This document shows positions 11,454-22,600 of a DNA stretch of 64,000 nucleotides, piece by piece. Position numbers and translations under genes: made by a program. How positions within the stretch are numbered: position 1 is the stretch's first letter; the number at the start of each line of letters is the position of its first letter. The DNA comes from Heliocidaris tuberculata (lineage: Eukaryota > Echinodermata > Echinoidea > Camarodonta > Echinometridae): positions 32,972,336-33,036,335 of the forward strand of contig CM046849.1 in assembly GCA_025618425.1 (NCBI GenBank), in the 5' to 3' direction. Under the pieces are notes generated by a model that made no database searches, had not been told where the DNA came from, and saw only the letters and a list, made by a program, of their open reading frames with translations.

Positions 11454-13695
11454 TTAGACCTTGAGTCTAACTTCATACATTTCATCATAATACTTCATGG
11501 ATTTATCGGTACAACTGATGACGTCAGGGCTAAGTTTTTCACGCGATGGCATCTTACTAGCCGGTAGGAATTCGCTGCTATTGATCGCAGTTCCGTAGAA
11601 GTATACCATCTTCGTGATGATGTCGTCTGCAGGAACCACCCAATTCCTCGTTACTTCGGGAGACCCATCCCACTTCAAGAGCGACTCGTCGTATGGCAGC
11701 CCGCCTCTCGGCAGATCTTCGGTACCATTTCGGTGGGATTCGACAACAGATCGTCGGCGTCGACCACAATCGATTCGGCCCCAAGGTTTTCTTTGACATA
11801 TTTCCACATATCATAGAGATCTATAAGGACCAATGCCCCCGAATTAACATTTCCGTATGGGTAGTCACGCTCAAGATCAAAAGTTTCTTCAACTGCGGCT
11901 TCGCCAGTTAACATACCCAATGCTGACATTTGGCTAAAAACTGATTTTCGGATGGAGTTGTATGCTCTGAGAGGATGGCGAATTAGGAAGAAATGTTTGA
12001 AGCCTTTTGGGAGGAACTTGTACTGTTCTGGAGAAACAGCAAGCGCCATATCCTTCACTAAGACATGACGGCTCGTTGACTGCTCTAAGAAACGACCGAT
12101 CGACGCATAACTGTGAAAAAATGTTAAAATGATATTTGTTACAAATTCAAATTCTACTATAACAATCATTTAAATCAAACTTCATGTACGAATTTTCAGA
12201 AGGGGGGGGGGGTTTGTTCCGTATGTGAAGCCGTCTATTGAAGGGATAATTATAAGCTATTATCTAGAAATATTTATACCTGTAAGTACAATTATTTTCA
12301 TCAAATGCTAAGGAAATTTCCTGCAAATTGCTGTCTTCAAATTAATATGATTAATATTGGTGGTGCAGGCTCAAAGTACGAAATGTTGTGCACTCTATTG
12401 ATAATACTGTTGCAGCTAGCTTTGCATAGCAGGGTTCATTCCCTGTTCATTCTTTGTGGTGATGTTGTGAGTAGAGCCTGGGGGGGGGGGGGGGGGGGGG
12501 ACATGTCTCATTGAGACCTGTACATCATCCGCGTATAAATCACTTTCTGAAAAGCACCCTAAACGGGGATTGCAGCAGGGGTAGTTTTGATACCCTAAAC
12601 AGGGAAACCCGTCTAACATCTCTGATATTTACTATACCCTCAGTAACGGCGATTTTATATCTTGCGTGGTATTTTACATCCTTGAGGATTACATCATCAT
12701 AGACCTTTTTTAGTCAAAAAGGAACCGTAAAAGAAATTTAAACTAAATTGGAACACATTACCGAACTATATTCCCCCTTGTATAGCATGATATTTTGACT
12801 ATGAGCGATAATGTATGCCCCATATAGTAATCCGATGTCTATCGTTCATCATAGAAACCACCTGTAATACATGGACTGTAACTATTTTTATTTTTAAACA
12901 GGTGTCTATGAAAATGATTTATACAAACCATGCTTTCTTAATATACCCCTCCACTCATGTTTTCATTAACACTGTTTAGATCAAATCAATTATTTTCTTT
13001 ATCAATGTACATCATACCATGAAGTCTATGAAATTATGATCTGTTATATCTACGTATATAATTATTCTTATGTTATTGCTCTTATTTTTAGTATGTAGCC
13101 TGCTGTTTAAAAAAAGTTGTAAGAGGCATAACATTAGAATGAAATTTAAAAAACCCCAAAAACTTCGAAGCTAACCTATACATATACGGGGATTATTATC
13201 TTTTTTTTATCACACAGACCTTTTCTCAAAAGTTTGGTTGTTTCAGAATATGCTATCTACGAAAAGGTCTGAGCTTCGATCGTAACTGTTTGTAAAAAAT
13301 ATGATATTAATTAATCGATCGTAACTGGTTGTAAAAAAAATATGATATTAATTAATCGATCTTAAAAAGAAGAAAACTTACGACATATATTCTGGTTTTG
13401 TGGTATTACCCTGTCCAGTCTCTATATAGTGATCTGCCATTCTTCTGTAAATCTCCTCATTTCCTTCGTATTCGTTCGGCAGATCAAGGCCTAGCTGTTG
13501 TTTCAAATGCACTTGGGCGATTCGGCAGTAAGTATAGGGTTCGAACCACACTTGGATGCCTTCAATAAAACTGAGACACTTGGTTAGAGCCGTAGAGACA
13601 GAGCGAGGTACACACCAGATGATGGTGCGACTTCTATCACTAGGAGCTAGTCCTTCACAGGCCCCACTCGCTGCCATAATGTCTTCAGCAGCCAT
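11454..13695 (-). CDS. Sulfotransferase-like P-loop protein, two coding exons, frameshifted
   Basis: Coding exons are 13382-13695 and 11454-12110. The start ATG (13693-13695) lies just after an acceptor (TTTTCAG), so a 5' UTR intron is likely. Exon 1 carries the P-loop-like IIWCVPRSVSTALTKC, the 5'-phosphosulfate loop type. It ends at GTAAGT in phase 2. Exon 2 (acceptor TTTTTTCACAG) continues in the same phase and carries FFLIRHPLRAYNSIRKSV. The paralogue at 717-1368 reads GCGGCGGGGCTGCC where this gene reads GAGGCGGGCTGCC (near 11700). One G is missing and the frame breaks before LPYDESLLKWDG, which then continues in the shifted frame to TAA at 11454-11456. The rest looks intact, so this is either a young pseudogene or a homopolymer error in the assembly. 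The two genes converge. Confidence 0.75.
12111..13381 (-). other. Intron of the second sulfotransferase-like gene
   Basis: Bounded by GTAAGT (13376-13381 on the minus strand) and the acceptor AG (12111-12112). It contains G runs at about 12203-12212 and 12480-12500. A small direct repeat near 13270-13360 repeats ATCGATCGTAACTG-like and GATATTAATTAATCGATC sequence. Confidence 0.75.
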
Positions 13696-15060
13696 AGTTG
13701 AATTCTGAAAATAACAGCGAGAACTGTACAATGTTCTCAAAACGGAGAGCTAAAATCAACAGCTCAAAGAATGCATTGTAATACGCTTGAGAACAAAGTT
13801 TATTCAGCACAAAGGTTCTAACTTTGACCTTCTCTAGATCTTGCAGCCATGAATGACGTGACTGAATTACGAGTATTCTTTTTATTCTTTTTCCACGTGA
13901 CCCTCACAATCCCAACATAAAGCTGTAACAAAGATTTCAGATTTCAGATTTCAGATTTAGATTTTATTTTACTTCAATTTCATTTTTCAAAGTATATAAC
14001 AATAACTCTTGTGCAATTGATACTATAAAAAATAATTGACAACGAAACTATAAGTGCAGAATTTTTTTAGATTATTACAAGCAAAATAAAGAGCATTAAC
14101 GTTTGAGCTGTAAGGAAAAATAACAACAGTGAAGACTACATAAGAGTAATTATATGAAAATGAGAATGAAAACAAAGACCAGCAAAGAAGCAGAGCTTGT
14201 AGGAGCACTGGTCCCTGGCAAAAGGTAAATTATAATTTATGCAATACATAAAAACTAGACAGGGCAATCATGAATGACATGCCGAAAAGGGTGAAAAGAA
14301 AGAAGAATAAAAAAAGGGAAAAGAGTAGAAAAGGAGGAAATAAAAGGCGGAGAAAAAAAAAGAAGAAGGCAGATACAGAAAGAAGACAGGTACATGGCCA
14401 TGGAAAGCAAACAAATCATAAAAAACAAACATAAAATAACACATTATTTATATCGAAGAGAAAGAAATGAAAGATATTGTAAAAACAAAAAGCTGAAAAC
14501 AATAAAGATTTATTTAAGGAGTAAACTTTACAAAAGATGGAACAAGAAGAACAATGTGACAGGTGGGGAGGATAAGGAAGGGAGGATGGGAAAGGGGAAG
14601 GATCTGGAAGTTTTATTTAATCTATAGATTTTACTACACGGGTAAGCAAAAAAACATCAGTGAGGGATCAATGTCCATAAAAAGCAATCAGCCATTTTTT
14701 TTTCAATCTACGTTTGATTGTACTTAAACTTTTACTTTTACTGCCGTTTACAGTCTGGTTTAAAGCAATATATTCTGGTAAAGTGACTGCACTCAAGGAA
14801 ACTGCATGAACAAACGTCATTCTTACATTAGAAGATGGAAAGTTATAGGACCAAATATACAAAATATATGTATTTTTAAAAACAAAAGTACGAATAATTG
14901 ATGAAAACCGCCGTGTTTGACACAGAGATAATAAAGAAAGACAGACAGAGACAGAGAGACAGTTCATATAATATTGTAGAGAAGGGGATGGTTTGAAGAG
15001 AGAGAGAAAGAGAGAGAGAGAGAATGAGAGACTGAGAGAGAGAGATAAAGGCAAGTAAGA
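13696..15060. other. Upstream flank: A-rich repeats and possible retroposon 3' end
   Basis: A (TTCAGAT)n run lies at 13937-13960. It is followed by sequence that reads on the minus strand like a degenerate retroposon tail. The region 14280-14600 is purine-rich, and GA repeats lie at about 14940-15050. No coding exon was recognised. Confidence 0.4.
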
Positions 15061-15076
15061 ATGGCGGATGAGAAAA

Positions 15077-15079
<3 letters not shown>

Positions 15080-15153
<74 letters not shown>

Positions 15154-15235
15154 GTATAATATAAATATACATAATTATATTCAATATAATATATATTAAA
15201 TCATGTAAACATATATATATATATATATATATTTG
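15080..15235. repeat. (AT)n microsatellite
   Basis: (AT)n at about 15078-15150 and again near 15212-15233, with AT-rich sequence between. Confidence 0.9.
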
Positions 15236-15509
15236 AGTCAATAAAAAGGAAATACCCAGATTCAAACATATATTGTTGCAATCAGTACATACAGATTTAA
15301 TCAAAGTTGCTCTCCTTATAGCCTATCATATTTTCTTTAATTTGACTCCTTGATCAATAAAATCTGACCATAGACAGGTGAACAATAGCATTTTTTCTGA
15401 TTCATGTCAAATTTTCCTCTGTCGAAGTTTTGAATGAAATGGATTGTCAACACAAGATTGGTTGGTACTTGGTATTTTATTAAGAAACTTCATTGACACT
15501 GAAATCAAT

Positions 15510-15570
15510 ATTTTGTTTTACAATTCATTCAATTCAGTTCGATTCAATTCAAAAATGGTTTATTAGACAA
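15510..15570 (-). repeat. Retroposon 3' end with (ATTCA)n-type tail
   Basis: On the minus strand this reads CTAATAAACCATTTTTGAA and then repeats of the TTGAA kind. The same type of ending, TAATAAAATGAATTGAATTG, lies at 60595-60632. Tandem pentamers after such a sequence are a usual 3' terminus of CR1/L2-like LINEs and their SINEs. Confidence 0.5.
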
Positions 15571-16139
15571 CATGCCTCGCAGTATATATACTGAATTGCA
15601 CATGTTTACATTATAGACAAGGTAAACATCACATTCAAAGTTCAAATTACATTATTGCACATGGAATGAAAATTTTGATAAAAAATATTGTCTAATAGAT
15701 AATAGTTTGAATAAAAATGAAATACATCGCTAGAAATATTTATGTGTTGAGTACAAGAAGTAATAGGAAAATAGGAAAATATCAATAAGTCAACGTATAA
15801 AATGGAATATGATAATACCAATACAACAAATAAAAGTTATATTTGAATATTAATAATAAAATTAAATGATTATTGAAAGAGATCGATTGATAAGATCAAT
15901 TACTGGATGAAATTGTCATACTGATACCGGTAATTCAGAGCAAAATCATGAAATTAATGCAGAGGGATGTGTTGTAAGAAAGAGAGAAAAGACAAGTGAC
16001 AATTACAAATTATTTCAGGTACGAAAAATGAAACTATTTTATTGCAAACTGAAGACTTAAACAACCACGACTAAAAGCAGAAATGACATACAAAACATTA
16101 GTGTAAAATTAACAATCACATGGAAATGAAATGGAAAAA
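15571..16139. other. Intergenic, AT-rich, no gene seen
   Basis: No exon-like frame. The part next to 15570 probably belongs to the same retroposon remnant. Confidence 0.4.
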
Positions 16140-16470
16140 AGAAGAAAAACATAGCAAATTATAATAGGACTACTCAGATTTGATATGTGACAAATTATAT
16201 AACATTATCAAATTGGATATCATATTGATATAAATACTGAAATAGAAAATCATAATGTCACTACTCATATTTAACATTGATCTGAATAAATGAAATAGAA
16301 AATCATAATGTCACTACTCATATTTAACATGTGACAAATTATATAACATTGTATCAAACTGGATATCATATTGATATAAACGATGCAATAGAAAATCATA
16401 TTAGGACTAACATGAGACAAAATCGTAACATAGTATATAAAATTGGAATTTGATAGTGATATAAACAATT
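16140..16470. repeat. Diverged tandem repeat, about three units
   Basis: The words GACAAATTATATAACATT, ATATCATATTGATATAAA and GAAAATCATAATGTCACTAC recur through the segment at spacings of roughly 60 to 150 bases. This suggests two rounds of local duplication. Confidence 0.65.
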
Positions 16471-16779
16471 AATGATTGGGTCAAAACACAAATTGATTTA
16501 CCAGAATAATCAATTTAAATCATGCAAATAAACTTGTCAGAATGGTCCCCATTTCTCACCCCTAATGAAAGTGATACTGATATACTTTTTTTTAAAGGGC
16601 TATAAAGTACTCAGTCATCCATGATCGCATTTTGATGATGAGCAGCCTATCAAATTAAAGAAGACATCATCAACTATCTACCATTATAACATTTTAGACA
16701 TTTCACTTTGTTTTTAAGCTATTGGGCCTTGTCTTTGGGTTTCCTTTTGTGACTCACACTATAGTATATGGGTATAATC

Positions 16780-16904
<125 letters not shown>

Positions 16905-17029
16905 CAGAGAATGATGGAACGGAATGAAGCAAGTCACTAGGTGTATTTACAAGCTTTCGGCTCCTGCCTTCTTCAAGTTTATTTGCTACATCAAACAGAA
17001 TGAAACAAATAATAATAATAAGCAAATTA

Positions 17030-17160
17030 ACAAAACTAAAGACAACAGAACAGAATTATCATAAAGCTGGCAACATAAATCAACAGGAGTAAGTGAAATT
17101 GAAAAGTTGTTACTCGCCAAAACAAAACTAAAGACAACAGAACAGAATTGTCATAAATTC
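17030..17160. repeat. Short direct repeat
   Basis: CAAAACTAAAGACAACAGAA occurs at about 17030 and again at about 17122, each followed by CAGAATT(A/G)TCATAAA. The copies are about 92 bases apart. Confidence 0.7.
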
Positions 17161-17171
17161 TGTTCTATTGT

Positions 17172-17174
<3 letters not shown>

Positions 17175-17264
<90 letters not shown>

Positions 17265-17290
17265 CCACACGCACACACACACACACACAC
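17175..17290. repeat. (AT)n followed by (AC)n microsatellite
   Basis: About 65 bases of AT and then about 50 bases of AC alternation. It directly abuts the T run that marks the 3' end of the LINE on the minus strand. Confidence 0.95.
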
Positions 17291-18935
17291 TTTTTTTTTT
17301 TTTCTTTTCATAATTTTTTTTATTCCTTATTCAGTTTTTCAAAACGAATAATTACAAATTGAGCATTAATTACACAATATAATTCAACATGGCAATAAAC
17401 ACAATATAAATTATATATTTCCATTACGTGCCATCCATAAATAAACAACAATAGTACAATTTAACTGAACAAGGTATAGATTAAAACCTGATAGGTGCAA
17501 ATTCAAAGTATATATAGGGCAATTGTAATAATGAATATAATTTCTTTAAAACTGTTTGTGATATTATCATGTATGTCCTCCTTCCGTCCAACATTCAAAA
17601 TAATTCCATTTCTTTAGATGTAGACTTAACTTATTTCGAGCTATTGCCTTTTTATGTTCATTATCCTTACTTTCTAAAAGTGCATTATAGATTTCTTTCT
17701 TTGTTGGGGGCGTTCCTTTTGATCTCGCATTGTATATCATATATTTTATGAGTATAATTAAGTGGTTAATATACATGTGCTTTTCTGATTTTCCATCTAA
17801 CCCAACCAAAATCTCCTCCCATTTTAAAGTATCTAAGTGCATCAATTTCATTTGTTCCCCTATTTCTTGCCACAATTTTTTAACAAATTGACAATTCATA
17901 AATAAGTGGTTGTATACCTCAATTTCCTTTCCACAGAAAGAACATAAGTTAGATGATATATAGCCAAACTGATACAGTTTATCATTGCAATATAGGATAC
18001 TGTGTAATAATCTAAACTGAAATTCACGTAATTTACCATCTAAAGTGCATAATCTCGGGGTCAAAAAGGAAGTCGCAATTCCAGATGTAGTATTTAAATG
18101 TGCTATTTCCGCGTGTCTAAACGCAAAGGTTTCCTTTATATTATCTATAAAGATTTTATAACATAATTTAGAAGTCAGTCCTTCATATGGTATTATTTTA
18201 TCGCTTACTTTATACATTAATTCCGATCGATCGTGTCATTTATCTTTTCGTCTTTTTTCCTTTTCTCTTTCAAATTCATCGGCAATGATGAGTAAATGCT
18301 ACTAATGTAGAATAAATCGTTGGCATCAAGACCTTTTTGTAAAAAATAGCTAACTGGCCTTAAATGGCCTTCTTTATCTACAACATGCTTAATTTGATAT
18401 ATATTAGCCTCAAATAGTTTCCTATTAAATAGCGTTTTCCGGCCAAAACGGATTAAAGTATTATTAAAAATCATTTGATTTCCTAAGTTACTAGTAATAA
18501 TTCTGTTCCTTCTTAAGTCATGCCAAATATTCAAATATTCCAAGTACAATGGAGGCGCCTGAATATGAAAATCTTTCATATCATAATCACATAAAAATAT
18601 AAATCTTCCTCCAATTGACTGGAATATATAGTCAAAATATTTTTTCCATTTCATATTACTGTCTTCATAGATTAGTCTCTTAATCCACATTATTCTTTGT
18701 GCCTTAATCATATCTCTAAAATTCATCATTTTTAAACCTCCGTGATTATAAGTCAAATAAAGGATATTTCTTTTAATCTTATCATGACCTCTCCATATGA
18801 AATCAAAACTAATTTTTTCAACTTCTTTATAAACCCAAGTTGGTACCAATAATACAGAAGAGACATATATAAGTTTAGATAAGGCAAATACTTTCAACAA
18901 TTGTATTTTACCAGTAAGGGTCACCAAGAAGGTCA
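17291..18935 (-). mobile_element. 5'-truncated Tx1/L1-like LINE, C-terminal part of ORF2
   Basis: Two adjacent minus-strand frames read as one protein. From about 18925 to 18217 comes GKIQLLKVFALSKLIY, then FIWRGHDKIKR and HGGLKMMNFRDM, the usual segment following the reverse-transcriptase palm in L1/Tx1-type elements. From 18217 to 17567 comes the C-terminal region with a zinc-knuckle-like CSFCG...HLFMNC (C-X2-C-X8-H-X4-C). The frames meet at TAATG near 18217, so a one-base loss separates them. The T run at 17291-17301 is a poly(A) tail read on the minus strand. The endonuclease and most of the polymerase are missing; the 5' break lies near 18925-18960. A dead copy is most likely. Confidence 0.8.
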
Positions 18936-18976
18936 CCAAGAAGAAGCCGGCAACACACCCACCTGCTGCCGAAATG

Positions 18977-18979
<3 letters not shown>

Positions 18980-19016
<37 letters not shown>

Positions 19017-19030
19017 TTATATACAGAAAG

Positions 19031-19061
<31 letters not shown>

Positions 19062-19066
19062 GAGGT
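18980..19066. repeat. (CA)n and (GA)n microsatellites
   Basis: (CA)n at about 18980-19013 and (GA)n at about 19035-19063. Confidence 0.9.
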
Positions 19067-19094
19067 GGGGTGGGATAGGAAAGTGCTCGTTTTA

Positions 19095-19385
19095 CAAAAT
19101 ATGGAGGCCATGTTATAAACCAAAGATTATGATAAACAAAAAGTGATGTATGGCGAAATGCAAGAGACCGAAATGACAGAGTGGGGCGGGTTGTATCTTC
19201 GAGAAAAGACGTCTTTTCGTGTTGTTGTTTTTTCTTGACGGAGAATTTTCAGATTGCGGTCGCCCCCCCCCCCAAATGAAAAAGTGGAGGGGGGCAAAAT
19301 GCATTTTCGCCCCCCCCCCCAAAGCCCCCCCCCCCCCATAAAAAAAAAAAAAAAATCAGTAGTAAAGGAGTAAAATTGGAGGGGG
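19095..19385. repeat. Interspersed repeat plus C runs
   Basis: Positions 19095-19200 match 5946-6060 in wording. From 19260 to 19360 there are three C runs and an A run around AAATGAAAAAGTGGAGG. This is the same style as the homopolymer-rich MITEs elsewhere, but the ends could not be defined. Confidence 0.5.
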
Positions 19386-19593
19386 AACCAAAAAGAAAAT
19401 AAACAAAAATAAAACCTGAATTGAATCACATCGCAAATGTTATTCCATTCAAATAAAAGAAGAGTATACAGGAATTAAATTTCCTAAACATTCCACACGC
19501 CCTATTATCAATGGAAAATTTGATAATAACGCGATACGCGCATATCGTGGGAAAGTACAGGCATACATTTGGACGCATTCTTCTGTTCGTAGC

Positions 19594-19627
19594 ATGTACG
19601 TTTTCTCCAAGATTTTGTGTTATTCAG
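19594..19627 (+). CDS. OXNAD1: Candidate first coding exon of OXNAD1
   Basis: ATG at 19594 followed by ten codons and a perfect donor (TTCAG|GTAAGT). It ends in phase 1. Joined to 22335 it gives an uninterrupted frame into MSDHMDRT. Joined to the alternative acceptor at 22329 it hits a stop. The frame stays open upstream, so an earlier start cannot be excluded. Inference only; no transcript is available. Confidence 0.5.
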
Positions 19628-22600
19628 GTAAGTCTCCTCTTTTATTTAGGACCACTCTTTACGATATTATGCCAATTAATGAATCTTTAACTTTTTATTT
19701 GCTTATTATTGATAAGGTGTATTGATGAAGCATCATTTCTTCGATATTGGTAAAGGACAACATTAGTATGGGTATTTTCAAAGGAAATCATTTAGAGATG
19801 GTGCTCCCTGGGCATAGGTGGGTCCTTATAACCACAGAGTTCCCCTTTTTTCATCGGCTAGGAAGAATAAAAACTATATGTCCTTTTTATATCAATATAC
19901 CACAAATGCATGATTGCATGGGATTCAGATTCAGAAGTATAAGCCATCGGCTGAGAGAATATTCGAAATTTAAAGAGTTTAGAGAATGAGATCATTATAT
20001 TCTTTGCAGTCTGCTTTTGCTTTAGAATAAAGTAAGGGTAAATTTCAATTTCATATGTCTTTTGTTTAGATAAATCTCTATCCTATATTAGAAGTGTAAT
20101 ATTATTTGCCGTTTTTTATTAATATTTGCAGAACATCTCAGCTTGCATGGGATTCTAAGTGAAGACAGATAAAGCATTCAAACTTTTAACTTTAACGTAG
20201 TGGAGGTTTTGTATTAGACGTGTTTAATAGCGAAATATTCTGAAAGGTGTGTACGTACGTGCGTCTGTATAGTTGTGAGAGGGTGGGAAAGCGTGTGTGT
20301 TTTTTTTTAGGGGTGAGAAGACATGAGCCCTTGAAAGGTGAGCCCCCTTGAATGTTTGCCCCCCCCCCCCCCCCCCCCAATCCCAAACTGCTTCCGGCGC
20401 GCCTGCTCTTCATTATGTATCCTCGTAACTTTCATATATTGACTGGACAAAGAGGCATTAGGCCTAAATCTCTGTTATTGAGTAACTGAAAAACAACTGA
20501 TGAGTAATAATGAACCGTAATTAATAATGAAACAAGCAATAGGACATTAAATTAGTAATCACTTCACTTCACTTTGGTTCCTCTATTTTAAAAACGTGAG
20601 TACTTTCAGAAAATAGGCTTTCATTCAGGTCATGTTTTATATTCGTGTAATACAATTGATGCAAATTTACTTACAAAGCATGTATTTTGAATGAAATAAA
20701 ATATGACTATATGCTAGGAATTAACATTTCAGATGTTAAAATCATATATTTGATAGAATAATTCTTAGTCGACATGTATTTTTTAAAATTGTAATAACAT
20801 CTGAAATAAGACCACATTGCATTGTGTAAGCAATTCGGAAATTCCGACCTGGGATGTGAAGTCGTTAGGTTATGAAATCGGCCTTCTCTAGCAGATAAGT
20901 GGGAAATGTTCTCAAATTTAACACGTAGATGCACGCAGTTATCTGCTGTTAGAAACACCTTGATTACTGGGACCTCTTCTGTTCTTTGGTGAGTGTTTAA
21001 CTTAGTTATATATGTAAAATCACTTTCGATATTGATAGACTTAAAGTGATCTACCAGCATGACCAGTACCAAGGCAATACGGTACCGTACCGGCCCTTCT
21101 CGCCCGGGGAGTAGGGCTACAAAGCCAAAGATAGGCAGCAGCCGGCCGCTGACTCTTGACAATGACGGGTTGTTCTCAGAGCACAACAAGCAGCACAGAC
21201 AGTCCCGAATCTATCATTCAGTCATTTTTATGTTATGATTGATTGATTTATACAATTACAAAGTAAAACATAGTGTTGATTCTAGCATAAATTGGTCTTT
21301 GTCCCGATCGATTTAGAGGGGGGGGGGGGGGGGGGGGGAAGAGACCTGCACCAGGCAGTGAAGCATCGTGTGAAAATGAAGTGATTGTGACATGGTGATG
21401 CCTGATGGTGATGCTCCCCTGGCCCTAGACATGCTAGATGTTTTTGCTGTCAAAGTTTCCTTTGATTAATTAAGCTATATCAGATAATCATTAAATTAAT
21501 AAAGAGACCTGCACCAGGCAGTGAAGCATCGTGTGAAAATGAAGTGATTGTGTGATGGTGATGCCTGATGGTGATGCTCCCCTGGCCCTAGACATGCTAG
21601 ATGTTTTTGCTGTCAAAGTTTCCTTTGATTAATTAAGCTATATCAGATAATCATTAAATTAATAAAGAGACCTGCACCAGGCAGTGAAACATCGTGTGAA
21701 AATGAAGTGATTGTGACATGGTGATGCCTGATGGTGATGCTCCCCTGGCCCTAGACATGCTAGATGTTTTTGCTGTCAAAGTTTCCTTTGATTAATTAAG
21801 CTATATCAGATAATCATTAAATTTATTACAAATATGGTTATTGTAATCTATTTGCTGTTTATTACTTATTCCAATGTTTATTTTTAATTTTTGTTGAATA
21901 GCAACACTGAACAGCCGCCAACAGGAATGGATTCAAATTAATTTGTGGTGTTGTCTCTTTCTGTACAAAGGTTGAACTCTATTTTCTGTAGTATGATGAT
22001 TCAAATAATTCATAGTGACATTCTAGATTTAAAGATCAAAGGTCAATATGTTCCTTGAAGATAACACTAGACCTCTTTGGTGGACTAAAAATAATCACTA
22101 TGTCTACATGTAACTTGTCTTAGACCAAAAGCTTCAGTCTCTCTGTATCGTTGGTTGTTCTGTTGAGACTACGTCTGGCTCCGCTAGACCTCCGTACATA
22201 GAGGGTTGATAAATGTCAGAAATTTTAAAGATTTCCCCATAACAGACGGTTATTTCTGTCTACATGTACATGTAACTAAGCTTTACTGTATGTATTGACT
22301 ATTGTTCATTTATTTTCGTGCATTATCAGTGCAGCCCTTTTGAGAACAATGAGTGACCACATGGACAGGACTGCTCAAAGCTTCAGACAACCAGTGAGTA
22401 ACTCTTTCCATAATTTCTGCTTAAAAGGATAGGGTAGGCAGTTTCCATGTGCATTAGGTCATAATTCGCTGCCACCAGACTTGGTGGAAAGCACTGGAAA
22501 TACCAATGGGTGTACAAGTCTCGCACACAGCAAACCCATGGTCCCATCAAGAAATAGCCCGGTCTCTCAGAGATTCTTCGGGTGAGGGAAATGTAAGATA

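Noticed and set aside
16930..17000. Possible Penelope-like element end (AAGCTTTCGGCTCCTGCCTTCTTCAAG-type wording)
   Set aside because: The resemblance is from memory of such ends only; no reverse transcriptase, GIY-YIG frame or ribozyme core was seen nearby.
20707..21189. 160-codon minus-strand frame
   Set aside because: No recognisable domain, no splice or promoter context, and it lies in the inferred OXNAD1 intron on the opposite strand. Kept out for lack of support.
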